Positions 45,105-52,100 of a stretch of 52,976 nt of DNA are shown here, piece after piece. A program made the translations under genes and the position numbers. The notes below the pieces were generated by a model, which searched no databases, was not told the DNA's origin, and saw nothing but the letters and a program-made list of their open reading frames with translations. The stretch's first letter is position 1, and every line of letters begins with the position of its first letter. This DNA is from Deltaproteobacteria bacterium. GTDB taxonomy: Bacteria > Myxococcota_A > Polyangia > Polyangiales > Houyiibacteriaceae. The stretch spans positions 608,333 through 661,308 of the forward strand of contig JAEPMI010000006.1 of assembly GCA_017644045.1 (NCBI GenBank), read 5' to 3'.

Positions 45105-46545
45105 GCTCACCCTGGTTCTCGCGCTGAGCGCGAGCGCGGTCCGAGCACAGCCAACCCGCGAGCCTTCCGTAGGCGAGCAGCGGCTCGCGCAGGAGACCGA
45201 GCGCGAGGGCGTTCCCGAGGCCACCCACCGTGAGCCGGCGCCGGAACGCGAGGTCGTGGGAGAGCCCACACGGCCCGAGCGGGCGGTGCCCAACTACGAC
45301 GGTCGCGAGCCCGCACCCCCCAGCGCCGGCCGGCGGCTCCTGTGGATCCCCCGCATCCTGCTCTTCCCGCTCTGGGTCGTCACCGAGTTCGTCCTCCGCC
45401 GGCCGCTCTCCGCCCTCACGCGCTGGGCCGAGGAGCGCGCCGCGAACACTCCCTCCGAGAAGAGCCCCCTCCGCTTCCTGGTCTTCGACGAGGGTCGGGT
45501 GCAGCTCATCCCCACCCTGCTGATCGACTTCGGCAACCAGCCCTCGGTGGGCTTCTACATCCGCTGGAACGAAGCGGGTCACCCGAACCATCAGCTTCGC
45601 TTTCACTTCGCGTTCTGGGGACCGGACTGGGTGAAGGGCCGCGTGACCACGCGCTGGGAACCGCCCGATGGCAACATGCGCGCGGAGCTACGGCTCTCGG
45701 CCCAACGCCGCGCGGACGGTCGCTTCGCGGGCCTCGGCTCCGAGGCTCGCCCGGACCGCGGCGCGCGCTACGACTGGCGCGAGATGCACGCGCTGGCGTC
45801 CTTCGAGGTCGAGCCGTGGCGACAGAGCTTCTTCATGGTCGGTGCCGGTGTGCTCGACGAGCGCTTCGGCAACGACGGTTTCTGCTGCCCGACCATCGAA
45901 GAGCGCGTCGCCGAAGGCGTGTACGGCCAGCTGCCGCCGGCGTACCTCGACGGCTTCACCGCGTTCCACGTCGACACGGACCTGCACCTCGACACACGCA
46001 AGGACCGCGGCGAGGGGAGCTCGGGCGTCAGCCTCCGGCTGCACGGTCGCTACGCGGTCGATCTCCAGGCACCCGACGCGCGGCGCTGGCTGCGCTTCGG
46101 TGGGACCCTCGGCGCACACTGGGACGCCAGCGGGCACGCGCACATCCTCTCGCTGCTCGTCGGCGTGCAGGGTGCGCACGCCATCGAAGGGCAGGTGCCG
46201 TTCACGCAGCAGGTCGAGCTCAGCGGTCGCGGCGCGATGCGCGGTTTCCGCCCGGGTGCGCTGATGGGCAGCACCGGCGCGACGCTGACCCTCATCTATC
46301 AGTGGCCGATCTGGGGCGACTGGCTCGACGCCCGCGCCCACGTGAGCTTCGGCAACGTCTACGACGGACGCTTCGAGCAGTTCGCCCTCGACCGTCAGCG
46401 GATGAGCTTCGGCATCGGGATCGGCGCCGTCGACGAGCTCGACCACTACCTCGACTTCACGCTCGCGTGGGGCACGGAGACCTTCGAGCAGGGCTTCCAG
46501 GTCCAGAGCTTCCGGCTCGCCCTCGGGGGCGAGTGGTCGATTTGA
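45085..46545 (+). CDS. Omp85/surface-antigen-like outer-membrane barrel protein
   Basis: A 486-residue exported protein starting at ATG 45085 within the SDR gene. The signal peptide (WAVELTLVLALSASAVRAQP) is followed by a charged linker and an amphipathic WIPRILLFPLWVVTEFVL segment. From about residue 130 it is barrel-like: QLIPTLLIDFGNQPSVGFYI, GVSLRLHGRYAVDL, and a late RGAMRGFRPG motif that recalls the BamA RGF/Y loop. It ends in LALGGEWSI. No POTRA domains are evident, so it is a single-barrel D15-like protein rather than true BamA. Confidence 0.78.
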   Translation: MRSWAVELTLVLALSASAVRAQPTREPSVGEQRLAQETEREGVPEATHREPAPEREVVGEPTRPERAVPNYDGREPAPPSAGRRLLWIPRILLFPLWVVTEFVLRRPLSALTRWAEERAANTPSEKSPLRFLVFDEGRVQLIPTLLIDFGNQPSVGFYIRWNEAGHPNHQLRFHFAFWGPDWVKGRVTTRWEPPDGNMRAELRLSAQRRADGRFAGLGSEARPDRGARYDWREMHALASFEVEPWRQSFFMVGAGVLDERFGNDGFCCPTIEERVAEGVYGQLPPAYLDGFTAFHVDTDLHLDTRKDRGEGSSGVSLRLHGRYAVDLQAPDARRWLRFGGTLGAHWDASGHAHILSLLVGVQGAHAIEGQVPFTQQVELSGRGAMRGFRPGALMGSTGATLTLIYQWPIWGDWLDARAHVSFGNVYDGRFEQFALDRQRMSFGIGIGAVDELDHYLDFTLAWGTETFEQGFQVQSFRLALGGEWSI

Positions 46546-46564
46546 AGGCTCTGCGCTCGGTCGG

Positions 46565-47895
46565 TCAGCGCGCGAGAGTCACCAGGGTCGCGCCGCCCGT
46601 TCCGTTCGAGCCCGCGTAGAGAGCCAAGAAGGTCCGGTCCTGCAGGTGGACCACGTTCGAGTAGTTGCGATCGGTCGGCGTCTCGAGCGTCACGCACGGG
46701 CCCGAGTCGCCGCAGGCGCGCAGGCGATTGCCGAGGGCGATCAACGCGACGCCGGGCGCACCGTCCGCGTACTCGGGGCGAAGGTTGCGGGTGCCGTAGG
46801 GGCGGAGTCCGTCGGGCGACACGTCGTGCTCGCGGGGTCGAAGACGAAGAGCCGGTCGTCGGCGCTTCCGACGAAGACCCGGTCGCCGACGCGAATGGGT
46901 TCGTGGACCCGTGGCGGCTCCATGCCGCCGCCCCCGCCGCCCGGACCGCCCATGGGTCCACCCGTCGGTTCGCCGAGTCCGCTGGGAATGTCCGCGCCGG
47001 GCGGCGATGGGCTCGTCGTCGGAGGTGCCGTCGCCTGGGGAACCGCGAGCGGCGTCGCCCCCGAACCATCGACGATGAATAGGTCGTTTCGTCCGAAGTT
47101 CCGATGGCGAATCATCACGCGCTCGTCGTCGATGGGCGCGAGCCGGCAGAAGTCACCGGTCGCAGGAGCCGCGGCGTCTCCCCGAGGCAACTCGGCGAGG
47201 TCGAAGAAGCGCTCGGCGCGGACGCCTTCCCCTTGGCCGGTCACCCGCCACACCGCGTCGTCGGTGAGGGCCCAGGCGACCCGGGCGCCCCCCACGAGCT
47301 TGGCCACGCGGACCCCCGCGAGGTTGGCCACCGGCTCGAAGACGTGCGCCTGGGCCGGGTCGAGGGCGGCGGGCGGCGCTGCCGGCAACCATCGATCGAG
47401 GCCGGTCGCCGAGCCACGAAGGAGGGTCGCGCCGAGCCAGGCCCGGGCGTCGCGGTAGGTGCCGTAGGTCACCGCGTGCAGCGTCCTGGGCTCGGGGCGG
47501 GTGCCTCCGATTCGAACGTCCTGCGGGCGGATGCTCCCATCGAGATCGACGGAGAGGTAGCGCGCCATCTCGCACTGGAAGATGGGTCCCGGCAGTCCCA
47601 GTGCGGCGGCCGGTAGCGGCGCGATCAGCGTGCAGCGGTCGCTCCCGGCGTAGCCTGGGAACGGCGGCTTCGAGGTCGGGAGGCTCACCTCGACCAGGGA
47701 CTGGGCGGCGGTCGTCGCAGGCATGGAGGGCTCTCGCGGGGTGGGGTTGGTGGGCTCGCGCGGGGGGACCGGATCGGAGTTGGCGGTGTCGGTCGTCGGT
47801 GCGGCCGACCCGGACCGGTCTGCCGGGTCTGCCGACTCGCTGCCGCAAGCCAGGGCGAGGGCCAGGAGCCCGAGGACGGTCGTACGTTGGATCAC
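46565..47895 (-). pseudogene. Lipoprotein gene with a one-base frameshift
   Basis: The 5' part (47895 to about 46834) encodes a lipoprotein: signal peptide LLALALAC with Cys17, Thr/Pro linker, and strands such as RDARAWLGATLL and RVFVGSADDRLFVFDP. At the four-base G run 46834-46837 the frame breaks. The next frame continues sensibly (EHDVSPDGLRPYGTRNLRPE ... TFLALYAGSNGTGGATLVTLAR) to a stop at 46565. One extra base in that run would restore DPREHDVSPDG and a single protein of about 443 residues. Either an inactivating mutation or a sequencing error. Function unknown; propeller-like surface lipoprotein. Confidence 0.75.
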
Positions 47896-47916
47896 GGAAG
47901 GACGGTCGAGCGAGCG

Positions 47917-48942
47917 TCAGAAGTGCAGGTTGAGCTGCGCGAGCGCCGAGACCTGCACGCCGACCGCGTCGCCGTCCTCTTCCAGCACCACCATGCCGAC
48001 CCGAGGCGCGCCGGTCACACCCGCACGGCGCACGTTGAACACCGCGGCGTCGACGCCGATGCCCACGGCGACGAGCTCGGTGATCATGAAGTCGAAGCCG
48101 AGCCCGACGTCCGCGCAGACGCCTCGGATCGAGCCGACGTCGCTGGGCCACATCGGCCCGTCGAGGTTGAAGAGCCAGGCGTAGCCGACGCCGACGCGAA
48201 GGTAGGGCTCGATGTGCGGCGTCGGGATGCGGATGCCGAGGTCGAGCGCGACCACGCCGACGTCGAAGCCGTCGTGATTGGCGTACTCCGCTTGCAGGCC
48301 GAGGGTGATGAAGCTGAGGAAGAAGCCCGCGCCACCGCCGACGGCGAAGCCGGTTCCCTTGAGCGTCTCGAACTCGGGGATGAAGTTGTCCTGGTTGATC
48401 ACGGCGAGGTTGATCCAGGACATGCCGGCCGACGCCTCGAGGTACATGAAGCGGATGCGGCCCTCTTCTTCTTCGAGGGCTTCCTCGTCTTCGGTCGCCT
48501 CTTCCCGTCGCGGCGCGCGGCTCGCGTCGGTCCGCGCGGTCTGCCGCGGCGTAGCGGTGCCGCCCGTCGAGCCAGTGGTGGTGCCCGTCCTCGTGGTCGT
48601 GCCCGTCGTCGTGGTGGTGCCCGTCGTCGTCGTGGTCGTGCCCGTCGTCGCCGTGCCGCTCGTGGTGGCTCCCGTGGTCGGCGGCGGCGTCGTTCCACCC
48701 GCGGCCGCTCCGCCATCCGTCGGCTCCGATGCGGGCTCCTCCGGCGCGCGCGGCGCGGTGCCTGCGTCTGGATCGCCCGCCGTGGGTGTCGGTGCCCCAG
48801 CATCCGCCGAAGGTGGCGCCGTGCCCGCGTCGGGCGTGACCTGCGCGGCTGCACCGAGGGGCCACGCCACCGCCATCACGAGCGCCAGGGCCGCAGCCCG
48901 ACGCGAGTTCCACCGAGCGAACGCCCCGCCGACTGCATCCAT
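47917..48942 (-). CDS. Outer-membrane beta-barrel protein with Thr-rich repeat linker
   Basis: About 341 residues. The signal peptide (AAALALVMAVAWPLGAAAQV) is followed by a Pro/Ala/Asp stretch and a low-complexity TTTTTTGTTTTTGTTTRTG linker, an acidic EEEE tract, and a barrel beginning LEASAGMSWINLAVINQDN. Paralogue of 20862-21746: shared QDNF.PE, GVGYAWLF, GVDAAVFN, EEDGDAVGVQ. It ends in QLNLHF. The ATG at 48942 is used; a GTG lies two codons upstream. It follows the frameshifted lipoprotein gene's start by 21 bases on the same strand. Confidence 0.8.
   Translation of the reverse strand: MDAVGGAFARWNSRRAAALALVMAVAWPLGAAAQVTPDAGTAPPSADAGAPTPTAGDPDAGTAPRAPEEPASEPTDGGAAAGGTTPPPTTGATTSGTATTGTTTTTTGTTTTTGTTTRTGTTTGSTGGTATPRQTARTDASRAPRREEATEDEEALEEEEGRIRFMYLEASAGMSWINLAVINQDNFIPEFETLKGTGFAVGGGAGFFLSFITLGLQAEYANHDGFDVGVVALDLGIRIPTPHIEPYLRVGVGYAWLFNLDGPMWPSDVGSIRGVCADVGLGFDFMITELVAVGIGVDAAVFNVRRAGVTGAPRVGMVVLEEDGDAVGVQVSALAQLNLHF
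48574..48680. repeat. Short tandem repeat encoding the Thr-rich linker
   Basis: Imperfect units such as GTGCCCGTCGTCGTGGTG recur about five times in the coding sequence of the barrel protein. Unit lengths are multiples of three, so copy-number change would keep the frame and vary linker length. Confidence 0.7.
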
Positions 48943-49004
48943 CCCCACCAGCCTAGCCGGTGGTGGCGGAAATTCGAAACACGATCAAAGCGTCCCGCCC
49001 CCGT

Positions 49005-49664
49005 TCAGGGGCGACACGACGCGGGCACCGGCTCACCGAGCTGTTCGAGACCGCTCGCCCAGCCGCTCGCCAGGTCGCGACAGGCGCTCGCGGGGTCCAG
49101 CTGCTGCCGCGCTTCGGCGATCACGCCATCGCAGATCGTCGGATCGTCGTGGGTGAAGGCGAGGCAGCAGGGCCGCACGTCGTCGCAGGTCGAGTCGGGC
49201 GCGAAGCTCGTCGGGAGCGGCGGCGGCGCGGGCGGGTTGGCGACCGGCGGCGGCTGGAAAGGCGGCTGCGTGGGGGACGTCGTGTTGGTGTTGGGCGGAC
49301 AGTTCGGCCCCTGGCACTGACCGCCCCACGTGAACACCGGGCCATTGCCGTTGTTGGTGGTGTTGTTGGGGTCCATCATCGCCGTCGACACGCAGGCGTT
49401 GCAGAGGCCGCACGTCAGCGCGAAGAGCAGCGAGACCAGGAAGCCCACGATGCTGACCGCCAGCCCGGCCGTCGCCGCTCCGCTGGACTCCCCCATCTGG
49501 TTCGCCCGGGACATCGCGATGCCGCCCGTCACCACCCCGAAGAGCGCCAACACCGGCGCCCCGATGCTCAGCACGGCGCCCACCACGGGGACCATCGTGA
49601 AGAGCATCCCCGCGATCATGAAGAAGAAGGAGGCCCCTCCCAGGCATAGCGACGCAATGGCCAC
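49005..49664 (-). CDS. DUF4190-like membrane protein with Cys/Pro-rich tail
   Basis: About 219 residues from GTG 49664 (MVAIASLCLGGASFFFMIAG). Three hydrophobic segments with GVVTGGIAMSRAN between them resemble DUF4190-type small membrane domains. A Pro/Asn-rich linker (NTNTTSPTQPPFQPPP) leads to a Cys-rich end (STCDDVRPCCLAFTHDDPTIC) likely outside the cytoplasm with disulfides. A TTG at 49745 would give a longer form with 27 extra residues; neither start has a good ribosome binding site. Function unknown. Confidence 0.68.
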   Translation of the reverse strand: MAIASLCLGGASFFFMIAGMLFTMVPVVGAVLSIGAPVLALFGVVTGGIAMSRANQMGESSGAATAGLAVSIVGFLVSLLFALTCGLCNACVSTAMMDPNNTTNNGNGPVFTWGGQCQGPNCPPNTNTTSPTQPPFQPPPVANPPAPPPLPTSFAPDSTCDDVRPCCLAFTHDDPTICDGVIAEARQQLDPASACRDLASGWASGLEQLGEPVPASCRP

Positions 49665-49773
49665 GAAGACATCATACGCCCCTCGGCAAGCGCCCCTTCC
49701 CAAGAGGCGGATTTCCCGCTCGGCCGGCCCCTTGTCGGCCCCCAAGTCGCGTACTACGTTGCGCCGCTCTCAA

Positions 49774-49850
49774 CGGGGTGTCGCACAGCCTGGTAGTGCA
49801 CGAGCTTTGGGTGCTCGTTGTCGTCGGTTCAAATCCGGCCACCCCGACCA
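49774..49850 (+). tRNA. tRNA-Pro (UGG)
   Basis: 77 bases with an encoded CCA. Acceptor CGGGGTG pairs with CACCCCG; anticodon arm CGAGC-TTTGGGT-GCTCG gives anticodon TGG; T arm is GTCGG-TTCAAAT-CCGGC. Confidence 0.96.
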
Positions 49851-49868
49851 ACCGGCCCTCTGGGCCAC

Positions 49869-49942
49869 GCCCCTGTAGCTCAGTTGGATAGAGCAGCGGC
49901 CTTCTAAGCCGACGGTCGGGAGTTCGAATCTTCCCGGGGGCG
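49869..49942 (+). tRNA. tRNA-Arg (UCU)
   Basis: 74 bases to the discriminator G; CCA is not encoded (CCG follows). Acceptor GCCCCTG pairs with CGGGGGC; anticodon loop CTTCTAA gives TCT; T loop TTCGAAT. Its 3' end starts a 23-bp sequence repeated twice downstream. Confidence 0.95.
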
Positions 49943-49953
49943 CCGTCGTGGCT
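49931..49953 (+). repeat. att-like direct repeat, copy 1 (inside tRNA-Arg 3' end)
   Basis: The 23 bases start TTCCCGGGGGCGCCGTCGTG and run from the tRNA-Arg T arm/acceptor to 11 bases past its end. Copy 2 (50827-50849) differs at one base and copy 3 (51119-51141) at two. Integrases commonly use tRNA 3' ends as attachment sites. Confidence 0.6.
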
Positions 49954-49991
49954 CTGCGCCCTCAGAGCACCTTTGCGCGGTACCCTAGGGG

Positions 49992-50321
49992 ATGATTGCG
50001 GCGGATGATGTTCGCACCGTGGAGCAGCTAGCGGAACTGGCCGACGGGCTCCTCCAGGACCTGTACGCTCGCAACCCCGGAGATCCGACGTTCGAACAGT
50101 TCGGATTCCTGGATGGGCGCGAGACCGTGCTCGACTTCTGTGGCTTCGGTGAGCTCGGGTGTGCCGTCAGCCATTTGCTCTACATGGTTCACGAGTCGAG
50201 CATCAGCTTTCCATCGGACGCCATCGCCACTCTTCATTCGCTGGCTGATCGAATCGGCGTCCGCAACGGATACGCAACGATGATGGATTCATCTTCGAGC
50301 TCCCCCACCAATACCGAGTAG
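49992..50321 (+). CDS. Hypothetical small protein in tRNA-Arg island
   Basis: A 109-residue reading frame (MIAADDVRTVEQLAELADGL...). Residues 1-95 look like a folded acidic alpha/beta protein (FEQFGFLDGRETVLDFCGFG; AVSHLLYMVHESS). The last ~15 residues (MMDSSSSSPTNTE) are low complexity and lie antisense to the toxin remnant, so the true C terminus may have been lost at a junction near 50280. No family recognised. It is the first gene after tRNA-Arg and within the att-bracketed segment. Confidence 0.5.
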   Translation: MIAADDVRTVEQLAELADGLLQDLYARNPGDPTFEQFGFLDGRETVLDFCGFGELGCAVSHLLYMVHESSISFPSDAIATLHSLADRIGVRNGYATMMDSSSSSPTNTE

Positions 50322-50529
50322 CGAAAACGGGAGACGACGAACGAGCGCAGTCGCACATCATCGAAGACGCCCACAGGTGCACCGCTGCGAGGGAACTGCA
50401 CCAGCTGCTGCAGAATGCGAGCGTACTCCTCGAGGAACAGGCGCCGTAGCCCGGACGCTCCGACTCGAGATGCTCCGCCACTGCCGCAGCCTCGGCGGCC
50501 GCCTCGTCGAGAACCCGCAGGCGGGCCAT
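50234..50529 (-). pseudogene. RelE/ParE-family toxin, frameshifted
   Basis: Starts at ATG 50529, overlapping the antitoxin stop by one base (TGATG). The first part (RLRVLDEAAAEAAAVAEHLE, then SERPGYGA) matches ParE N termini. Near 50440 the frame breaks; the next frame continues as FLEEYARILQQLVQFPR, LRSFVVSRFRYSVLVG and ESIIVAYP, the ParE core. One added base would give a protein of 98 residues. The tail after IIVAYP departs from family pattern. Likely an inactive toxin, or a sequencing error. Confidence 0.7.
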
Positions 50530-50750
50530 CAGCCGAACTTGGCGCGAAGTTCTTCGAGATGCTCCATGGGATCCCGGAGCACGGCGTTGCCGGACTTGAT
50601 CCGCTCGAGACGCGTAGCGATCTCCTCTCGCCAAGCATCGCTGAGCTCGACCGGGCGCAAGCTTGCTCCGAGCGCAAGCATGAGTTCCTGACGCGCCTCC
50701 TCGGGGAGTGACAGGGCCTCGTCGAGGAGCTTCTTTGCGGCAGCCGTCAT
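50529..50750 (-). CDS. Antitoxin of a ParE-type module (addiction-module component family)
   Basis: A 73-residue protein: TAAAKKLLDEALSLPEEAR, then LSDAWREEIATRLERIKSG, the signature of the PF09720-type unstable antitoxin family (TIGR02574). It normally binds a RelE/ParE toxin encoded directly downstream, as here. The start overlaps no other gene. TACACT lies 7 bases upstream on the minus strand, so transcription could begin at or next to the ATG (leaderless). Confidence 0.83.
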   Translation of the reverse strand: MTAAAKKLLDEALSLPEEARQELMLALGASLRPVELSDAWREEIATRLERIKSGNAVLRDPMEHLEELRAKFG

Positions 50751-50826
50751 GCCCGAAGTGTACGTGACGGGTGTGACAGCGGCCATCGACCGGCGGCGCG
50801 GCGGACACGAACGGTCGCATGGAGCG

Positions 50827-50849
50827 TTCCCGTGGGCGCCGTCGTGGCT
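50827..50849 (+). repeat. att-like direct repeat, copy 2
   Basis: 22 of 23 bases match copy 1 (G to T at position 7). It closes an ~0.9-kb segment with the unknown small gene and the toxin-antitoxin pair. Confidence 0.6.
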
Positions 50850-50897
50850 GCGGAGCGGCTGAGGAATCGACGTCGACCTTCCGTCGGTTCGGGGAGC

Positions 50898-51118
50898 GTG
50901 GCGAAGGGTCGAATGCTGTTGGTGGAGAACCACCCCGTCTTCACGGAGACGAAGATTCGGAGAGTCTCTTCCTGACCGACTACGTGGTCGACCGAGTTCC
51001 GACCGTCGCGGAGGCGGAGCTGCGTCTCCGTCGGCACGCACACTCTGTGCTCCTCGTGGACTACGATCTGGACGATGGGAAGGCACGGCGGTGCTCCAAT
51101 GCACGCGCGCTCGAGTTC
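50898..51118 (+). pseudogene. Decayed receiver-domain (response regulator) remnant
   Basis: From GTG 50898 one frame reads AKGRMLLVENHPVFTETKI, a typical receiver start, then hits a stop. A second frame continues FLTDYVVDRVPTVAEAELRL and HSVLLVDYDLDDGK, with the acceptor-Asp strand. A third frame then reads GTAVL. At least two frameshifts are needed to join them, and nothing receiver-like continues beyond the att-like repeat at 51119. A dead fragment of a response regulator. Confidence 0.6.
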
Positions 51119-51141
51119 TTCCCGGGGGCGCCATCGTGGCC
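51119..51141 (+). repeat. att-like direct repeat, copy 3
   Basis: 21 of 23 bases match copy 1. It lies at the 3' end of the receiver remnant and just before the ankyrin-like gene. Confidence 0.5.
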
Positions 51142-51154
51142 GCAGCGATCGGTG

Positions 51155-51922
51155 CTACGGCCGCCTCAGTATGGCGGCAGCCTCGGCCCGGGCCGCGTCC
51201 GGCTGGAAGTCGTCCCCCACGATGTCTTCGAGCACGCGTCGTAGCTCCGCTACTCTGCCGCTGGCCACCGCCGTCAGCAGCCCTGGGATCGCGTAGCTAG
51301 AGAGGTTCCGGACATCCGACACGGTGGGGACTGCACCCAGGGCCAGCAGCTTCCTGACGAGCCGATCGACGCTCCGATGCAGTCGCGCGATCTCGGCTTC
51401 CGAGTCGACCGCCATCGATTCGGTGAGGCCGTGATGAAGAAGGCGGGTCAAGGCACGTCCAGGGTCGAACACCGTGGCACCTTGCTCCAGACGGCGAAAT
51501 GCCTCGTCGCGGTCCCTGACCAGCAAGACATCGACCGGGACCCCGTCCCCTCTGTCGGCCAGCAACTCGTTAAGGATCGAGGCTGCGCGTGGGTTGTCAC
51601 AGTCGACTGCGAGGGCCAGGAGGCGGGCAGGGTCATCTTCGCCAGTGAGCGGTGCGCCGCAGTCGATCAGTGCAAGAAGGCACGCCACGGACCGCTCGGC
51701 CGCGAGCTGGGATGGCGTCCTTCCACCGCAGACGAGCGTGAGACACTCGACTCTCCCACGGAGCGCGGTGGCAATTGCGTCAGGCCTCTCGAGGATCACT
51801 GCCCAATGCGCAAACCCCAGCGGGTCACGCTCGCCGACCGGCAGGTAGTCACAGTGCGGCTTCGGCACGAACCCCGTCGGCACGGGCCCACGCTCGAGCC
51901 AGGTGAGGACCTCAGGCATCAT
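51155..51922 (-). CDS. Ankyrin-repeat-like protein
   Basis: A 255-residue protein with degenerate ankyrin-like units, for example DPLGFAHWAVILERPDAIAT, GRTPSQLAAERSVACLLALI-DCG and SYAIPGLLTAVASGRVAELR. Such proteins mediate protein contacts and are frequent in accessory regions, including as partners of toxins. No catalytic motif or signal peptide. The ATG at 51922 overlaps the stop of the short antitoxin-like frame upstream by four bases. Confidence 0.65.
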   Translation of the reverse strand: MMPEVLTWLERGPVPTGFVPKPHCDYLPVGERDPLGFAHWAVILERPDAIATALRGRVECLTLVCGGRTPSQLAAERSVACLLALIDCGAPLTGEDDPARLLALAVDCDNPRAASILNELLADRGDGVPVDVLLVRDRDEAFRRLEQGATVFDPGRALTRLLHHGLTESMAVDSEAEIARLHRSVDRLVRKLLALGAVPTVSDVRNLSSYAIPGLLTAVASGRVAELRRVLEDIVGDDFQPDAARAEAAAILRRP

Positions 51923-51999
51923 CCGGCCTCTGTGCGAGCCAGGCGACGAACGGGTAGGAGAGCCCGCTTCTTGGCGACCTCGGTCACCGCCGAAGTGTA
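51919..51999 (-). pseudogene. Second antitoxin start and promoter remnant
   Basis: TACACTTCGG followed 6 bases after TACACT by a GTG start and VTEVAKK matches the promoter and start of the antitoxin at 50529-50750: 26 of 34 bases agree from TACACT onward. The frame gives only 22 residues (VTEVAKKRALLPVRRLARTE...) and stops at 51919, at the ankyrin-like start. Probably the stump of another toxin-antitoxin module. Its promoter could now drive the ankyrin-like gene. Confidence 0.45.
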
Positions 52000-52100
52000 G
52001 CCGCTCACGGTCACGGGGCCGATTCCAGCGGACGCGGACGAACGCACCGAGTACGAGCCGCGCATGGGCTGTCGCCTGCGACGCGTGACTGGCGAGCTGC

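Noticed and set aside
50819-51244. 141-residue plus-strand open frame as an intact gene
   Set aside because: Only its middle resembles a receiver; the start and end of that domain are in other frames, so it is treated as a decayed gene.
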